Source of the DNA: Absidia repens
Lineage: Eukaryota; Mucoromycota; Mucoromycetes; Mucorales; Cunninghamellaceae
Assembly (NCBI GenBank): GCA_002105175.1
Contig: MCGE01000002.1
Location: 62,001-126,000 of the forward strand
DNA length: 64,000 bases
Direction: 5' to 3'
Below are positions 58,860 to 64,000 of the stretch, one piece after another. The stretch's first letter is position 1, and each line of letters begins with the position of its first letter. The translations under genes were made by a program, and so were the position numbers. The notes under the pieces are model-generated. The model saw nothing but the letters and a program-made list of their open reading frames with translations. It was not told where the DNA came from and searched no databases.

Positions 58860-60079
58860 TCATTCTAAAATCAACACCGAAGAATGACCTTTTTCAGTCA
58901 TATCGCCGTCATTCCTGCCCTCCAAAGCATAAGGTGGTGGTGAAGATATGGCCTGTTTTTCCTTGGACGTTGATTTTCCCAACTTGGAAGATGGTTTAGA
59001 ATTGTTGAGGACAATAACATTGGAATGAGTGGGGTCCATGGCCATCCGAGGATCAAAACCGCCATGAGCGCCATCATACGGGGCAAATCCACCAGCACCC
59101 ATTGGATTCATCATTGGATCCATCATTCGACTACCAGCCATAGCATGTCGTAAAGTCGCTGGCTGGAATGCACTGTATGATTTCTTGATAGAAAAGGAAT
59201 AAAAACAGATCGCCCAATAAGCCTATGTATGTATCATCGTAAAAAAGGAATCAGTTCAAGCCACACACGCATATATATATATACACAACTTACATAAAAA
59301 ATAATTATCGTAATCAAAGATAACATCCCAAATTTCAATTCACCTTCCCAAGTACGTTGACAGTTATAAAGATCAGCAGAGAAATTGATACTTGTCGCAT
59401 TGGTGTTTGGAATCGATTTCACCCCGTCCTCTAATGCACCCGATGCTGATTGAATACACCAAGTCTTGTACTCGTCTTGAATGACAATAAAGATGATCAC
59501 ATTGACCAAAGCGTCGACAAGCAATATAAATACACCTATTGATATCCACATCGCCATATGGGACACATAGTACCAATTATTCTGCAAAATGACAAGTGAG
59601 TGAGCTGTGCATGAACGATGCAGATGCTGTTGTTTGACTTACGTGAAAGATGGTGAGTATACCAAATGCGGCTACTATAGCAAAAAAGAGATTAGCAGTT
59701 CCAAAAACAAGAATGGCAGCATCCGACATGTATGAAAAGAAGGCTATAGGAGAAAAGATTGTGAGTGTCTCTAATTATTTTTATTATTACTAGCAGAGGA
59801 GTGGAGGAGAAACTTACGGCTTTTGTGTTGGAAGGAGATGGCGGCAAAATATAAAGATAATCCCTACATAAAAAACCAAAAGAGTAAGCCAGTATTTGAG
59901 TACTCGTTTACGTGTTGCTATTGTCAAATAATGTTTACCACCCAGACAAGACAAGAGATCATGGCACCTGCCCGTAAATGAATACAGCCACAGCATTTTC
60001 GAAGAACAGGTGAGCTGGAATGTAAGTATCGGACACGGTATTCAGGTCGAAAGATCCGAAGAAAGTCAGGATAAAACAT
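58860..60079 (-). CDS. Tetraspan LAPTM-like membrane protein with C-terminal PY motif
   Basis: Five exons: 60079-59939, 59863-59818, 59743-59643, 59581-59294, 59222-58860; 312 residues. The N-terminus has a CC-x-C cluster just before the first membrane helix (RKCCGCIHLRAGAMISCLVWVG), the pattern of animal lysosomal LAPTM4/5 and MTP proteins (CCxC-hxRTGT). Four hydrophobic helices at about 37-57, 65-95, 103-127 and 180-205; a lumenal loop between helices 3 and 4 has two Cys and Asn-x-Ser/Thr sites. The cytosolic tail (about 107 residues) is Met/Gly/Pro-rich and contains PPPY (287-290), a PY motif of the kind bound by NEDD4/Rsp5 WW domains, as in LAPTM4/5. Inferred location: endosome or vacuole membrane. 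Start at 60079 was chosen because it gives the CCxC-TM1 frame; the in-frame alternative in another frame has stops. Confidence 0.7.
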
Positions 60080-60545
60080 GCTTTGTCAAAATAATAAAGA
60101 AAGACAAAATAAAAAAGAAGAAAAAGAGAGAGAAGGAAACAAAATAAAAAATAAAAAAATAAAACAACAACAAAAAAAGGGTTTGTGTTTTGGTTAGCGT
60201 TTCCTTTTTTAGCAGTTCCGCCTGGCTGCAAGCATGTTTTTTTTTTTTATTCCAAACTATGATATTTATGCATCTCATTGTAAAATTGGCCCATATTGTA
60301 CATATACTACTGTATATCACAATGTCTAAATCACTCCTACCACTATACATGCCTCCCATAACGTGACCCTATCCTTCCCCACAAAATCCGAGATATCAAT
60401 AAAAAGAGAGTTGTTTGGGTCAAGAATGAATTTTTTTTTATTCTTTATTTATTTGATGATAAAAAGATAATAGATGAATGGATGATGATAATGATGATGA
60501 TAATGATTAATGATGATAATACTAACTAATAATACAAAACTAAAA
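60080..60545. other. Intergenic, LAPTM-like promoter / NCS2 3' region
   Basis: About 465 bp. A-rich near the LAPTM-like start (60085-60180), a T run at 60238-60248, and an AT-rich 3' region with GATGAT repeats at 60480-60515 next to the permease stop. Minus-strand ORFs here are T-rich artefacts. Confidence 0.5.
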
Positions 60546-62651
60546 CTAATACACATGTTCTTCGGTGGCGGCCATTTCTTGGACTTCTTCCTTCTTCTTT
60601 TGTCGGCGTTCGCGGAACGATCGGTAAACGTCCCTGAATCCATCCCAGCCACGAAGAATTTGGTAAAGTAGAATGGCAACATACGTAGGAAGACCAATGC
60701 CATCTAATTGGAAGTTGCCCCAATTGAGTGTTGTTTGCATCGAAGCACCAAGTACCACTGTCCAAGGCAAAAAGAGAACATTGTCAATATTCTGGCGAAG
60801 ATGTATTATTCCCCCAATCGTATTCTTTTTGTTTTATTACCTGGAATACCAGCCACCAATAAATTACGAGTGTCTTTGAAATCAACTTGATTCTCCACCC
60901 AAATTCTAGCACCAGATACAGTGATTAAACTAAACAGGATGATAGATAATCCTCCAAAAACACCAGACGGGATCGTATGGATGGCTAAATAATAAGGATC
61001 AGTATCAAATGACTTGTTATTCTTAATATTAATCTGTCTTCCTTACCTGCACCAAACTTTTGAATGAAGCCCAAGAAGATAGCAATGACTGCTGCTACAA
61101 GGAAAATCAAGGTAGAGAAGACATTGGTCACAGCCATCACACCACTATCATAGAAAGAAAAAAATAAGTATGACATTTAAGGAATACAAGGGTTCATTCT
61201 ACTTACATGTTTTCACTATAGGTCGTTTCACCAGGTCCACCAGCTGCTGCTGAGACAATGGTAGCCACAGCATCACCCAATAAAGTCCGTCCGACATATC
61301 TACACTCGTCAAAAAAAAAAAAAAAAGACATGAGTCATCTGCTATCAAATATTCTCCCCCCCCTTTATCCTCCTCCCGTGACTTACTTGTTCAATGGCGT
61401 GTTAGCCATGGCACTAATGGCTTTGACATGACCCAAGTTTTCGGCCACCAAAACAATACACACGGGCACAATCACACTGATGGCTTGGGCTTCAAAAACA
61501 GGTTTAGTAAAAGTAGGAGCGGCAAACCATGAGGCAGAATAGACTTCGGTATAATCAATGTTGGGACCAGATCCGGCGAAACCAGCACCCATTGCGATCA
61601 AGTAACTGATGACCATACCGACAAGAATAGGGATCCGTTTGAACAACCCAGGGGCATAGACACTTGTCAATGCAATGATCATGACAGTTGTAAAAGCCAT
61701 CTATTAAATAAAAGCCATCATCAGTTTTTCAGTCTCCCGCATGATGTTGTTTCTTTTGTTGCTTACCCAACCATCAAAGGAAGTGGCCGTTGCATTTTGA
61801 AAAGCAGAGGTAGATAAATGAATGCCGATGGTCATCACCACAGCACCTGTGACGACGGGAGGCAAAAGCACTTCGACCCATCCATGACCCAAAAAGATCA
61901 CCAACACGGCAATGGCAAGATAGACAAGACCACACACAAGAATACCACCGGCAGCGACGTTGACGTTAGGATTCATGCCAGCAGTAGGAGAATACGAGTA
62001 GCCAGTGGCTGAAGCCACCACACCAATAAACCCAAAACTAGACCCAACGTAACTAGGTACGCGACCCCCCGTGATGATATAAAAGATGATCGTGCCAATA
62101 CCAGAAAAGAATAGCGCAGCTAGAATCATATAATGCAAAGATGGTGTTTATGTTTTTTTAGTGTGTTTTTTCTTATTTCCTGGTGTATTATTTTTGAGCG
62201 CTTACTGTTGGTATCGAATCCCATCATCATCGGTGCTATTAGAGAGTAAAAAGAGCTGTCAGTTGACTATTTTTTTTTATTCCCCGCGTATCAATTTTTT
62301 CGGGTACTTACCAATCACAGTTGATCCAAACATTGCCAGAACATGCTGAACACCCATTAAAATACACTCATACGCTTTGGGTCTTTCTTCAATATAAACA
62401 ACACCTAAGGAAAAGAGTCAAGTAAGTACATACTGTCTATTTTCTTATACGTATATATGTCAAGTTTCTGATCCCAGGGGAGAGGTTTGGTGACTTTTAC
62501 CTTTTGGTTTGACGGTGTACCTTGGGAAGTAGTTCAGAAGAGTGGATTTCGACCAGAAAGGAGAGGTATTGTTGGTGGTGACAGGATCGGCCAAGTCATG
62601 ACAAAAGTCTTCGGCTTTAATAGAATCATCGAATGCTTGTTTCTCCATCAT
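60546..62651 (-). CDS. NCS2 nucleobase permease, RutG/UraA-like (uracil/xanthine type)
   Basis: Proton-coupled nucleobase transporter of the NCS2/NAT family in the plasma membrane. Nine exons: 62651-62501, 62404-62312, 62235-62206, 62119-61767, 61700-61387, 61299-61207, 61144-61047, 60984-60841, 60757-60546; 495 residues. The QH motif is in MGVQHVLAMFGST (TM1), the TM3 stretch is GGRVPSYVGSSFGFIG, and the NAT signature region reads LVAENLGHVKAIS, which resembles the bacterial RutG/UraA uracil group (ENLGH/EHIGH) more than fungal UapA (QNNG). The PGETTYSENIGVM segment in TM10 carries the substrate-binding Glu. About fourteen helices are expected. The C-terminal tail is basic then acidic and holds FRERRQKKKEEVQEM. 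Substrate preference for uracil is inferred from the signature. Confidence 0.88.
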
Positions 62652-64000
62652 ATCTGATAAAAAAGGACGAGGAACCAGATTTACCAGAATGAGGAGAAAA
62701 AGAAAAAGAGAAGCTGGAATTGTTGTGGAGATAAAAAAATTTTATACTTCCTCTTTTTTTTTTTGAACGCCAGCCAATCACCGATTTGTTTTAAACACCG
62801 CGTGTCCCTTTGCAACGCTAATCCGAAAAAAGAAAAAGACCGGTATAGTTTATCAGTCATACGATGGTCCTACCCAAACATCGTTTCCATGAAAGACATC
62901 AGTTTATAAAAAGATCAACAACTTCCCATTTTGATATACATTTCAACTAGGACAAAAACACTCACTGAAGATCGCGTCCTCCGACTCACCCCCCCACACG
63001 CACACAAAAAAACCAGGTTCTATGGCGCCGTGCCACAGACGAGATTCGTTAATAGGGATGGTTGAGTGTATAGAGGGCTATCTTTGATATCAAGTGACCA
63101 AGCGTAGATAACAATTTCACAAGGCGGTTTTGGACTAAAAGTAAACATAGTGGGTGAGCTAGAAAGCATATATGTTAGAATGAGACTCTCAAAATATCCA
63201 CAACAACGGCTTTGGTTGCAATCGAATTGTTCAAAGAAAGGCGTATAAAAAAAATATATTTTTATTAAAGCATATTGGTAAATAGTGAAACTAATGGGAG
63301 GGAGTTCATTGCAACGAAAGATTTAATGGGAGGATATTTTAAGAAAAGCATGAGGGAGAGATTAATTTAAGGTATGAAGAATGCTCAACATTAATCTTGA
63401 GGGACAAATGTAAAATGGGAGCTAATACACTGTCGTGTACAAAGCGGGAGAAAGTCTAAAGGGACATCAGATATTAAATCACAACAACGGTCAATGGTCA
63501 TCGAAATGGGTGTGACATCAGTTTGAAAAAAAAAAGGATCTGTTAGAAGCAAAACATGAAAGAGACTAATGAGATATTGTTTTTTGAAGCCGGTAAAATG
63601 AGAGATGTTTTATTCAGATGTAGGTACAAACTAATACAAACTAAAACTAAAACTAATGGGGCTACAAAAAGTCAACTAATGGTGGTCATGAATCCTGAAT
63701 ATCAAAATGAAAGGGTTTCCCCATGCAACTTGTAATTCCTGGGCTGAAAACTTTTCTAAACTAGTCATGACACTAATCTAAGTCCAACAGGGGGGGGGGA
63801 AATGAAAAGAAAGGAAGCGAAAAAAAATAAAAAAAAATATTCACGTGGGCGGGATTTAAATTCCTCCCTTTTTTTTTCTTTCGACAGTCAAACACCTTGC
63901 AACCGCCATCATTCAGCAACGACAGCAATGTGACTTTATCTTGTTCTAAAGCAAGTCAACGCTATACAGCTCCGACGACAAGATGACTTTGGACTCCATA
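62652..64000. other. NCS2 promoter and repeat copy D
   Basis: The first 600 bp contain the permease promoter (T run at 62753-62765, C-rich stretch near 62988) and nothing recognisable as a gene. From about 63270 a dispersed repeat copy extends to the window edge. Confidence 0.5.
63270..64000 (+). repeat. Dispersed repeat family, copy D (continues past the edge)
   Basis: Same orientation as copies A and B: GGAGTTCATTGCAACGAAAG near 63302, TGAAAGAGACTAATGAGATA near 63556, TTTTATTCAGATGTAGGTAC near 63608, CCATGCAACTTGTAATTCCTG near 63721, TTCTAAACTAGTCATGACAC near 63753, CACGTGGGCGGGATTTAAAT near 63843, and an AAGATGACTTTGGACTCC block at 63980 that matches copy B near 43990. Confidence 0.75.

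Overview
This window looks like nuclear DNA of an early-diverging fungus, most likely Mucoromycota (Mucorales). The evidence is AT-rich DNA, densely spaced genes with many short GT-AG introns (about 50-110 nt, donors GTAAGT, acceptors ATAG/TTAG), long T/A homopolymers in introns and UTRs, polyglutamine and Ser/Thr/Pro-rich insertions, and a fungal gene set (CDR/PDR-type ABC transporters, GH125 mannosidase, Kap123, Trm8, Ste23/IDE, Sgt2, ACBD5/Atg37-like). Genus is not determined. All exon maps were read by hand from splice signals and frame; for nearly every gene the exon lengths sum to a whole number of codons.

Layout. 1-446 is the end of a PUL-domain gene (+). 0.9-1.4 kb is a dispersed repeat. 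2.0-6.1 kb is importin-4/Kap123 (-). 6.9-10.0 kb is a large alpha/beta-hydrolase (+). 10.6-11.8 kb is proteasome alpha2 (+). 12.2-16.9 kb is a RasGEF with an N-terminal Ras-like P-loop domain (+). 17.4-19.0 kb is an ALKBH1-type dioxygenase (-). 19.2-20.5 kb is a Yip1-family protein (-). 21.2-25.5 kb is an insulin-degrading-enzyme family M16 protease (+). 26.3-27.5 kb is Trm8 (+). 28.0-29.7 kb is branched-chain aminotransferase (-). 30.5-33.3 kb is a second RasGEF (-). 33.6-34.5 kb is a 2H-phosphoesterase-like protein (+). 35.0-36.2 kb is an NmrA-like protein (-). 36.5-38.2 kb is Sgt2/SGTA (+). 38.5-39.8 kb is an ACBD5/Atg37-like protein (+). 40.7-42.9 kb is GH125 (+).

From about 43 kb the window becomes more dynamic. 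Two tandem full-size PDR-type ABC transporters (44.7-49.7 and 52.8-57.8 kb, both -) share six exons of identical length and long stretches of near-identical DNA. Copies of a dispersed repeat lie on both sides of and between the genes. After them come a tetraspan LAPTM-like protein with a C-terminal PY motif (58.9-60.1 kb, -), an NCS2 uracil/purine-type permease (60.5-62.7 kb, -) and another repeat copy running off the end.

Most genes are unrelated housekeeping genes, so no operon-like logic is expected. Links that can be drawn: several divergent pairs share short promoters (Kap123/hydrolase, RasGEF2/2H protein, NmrA/Sgt2, Yip1/IDE); several convergent pairs share C-rich or T-rich 3' regions; and the membrane transporters are clustered at the right-hand end. 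The most unusual items are a probable 2-nt microexon in SGT2, the Ras-like/RasGEF fusion, the fungal LAPTM-like PY-motif protein, gene-conversion-like identity between the ABC paralogues, the new-looking repeat family, and recurrent C-tracts in 3' UTRs.
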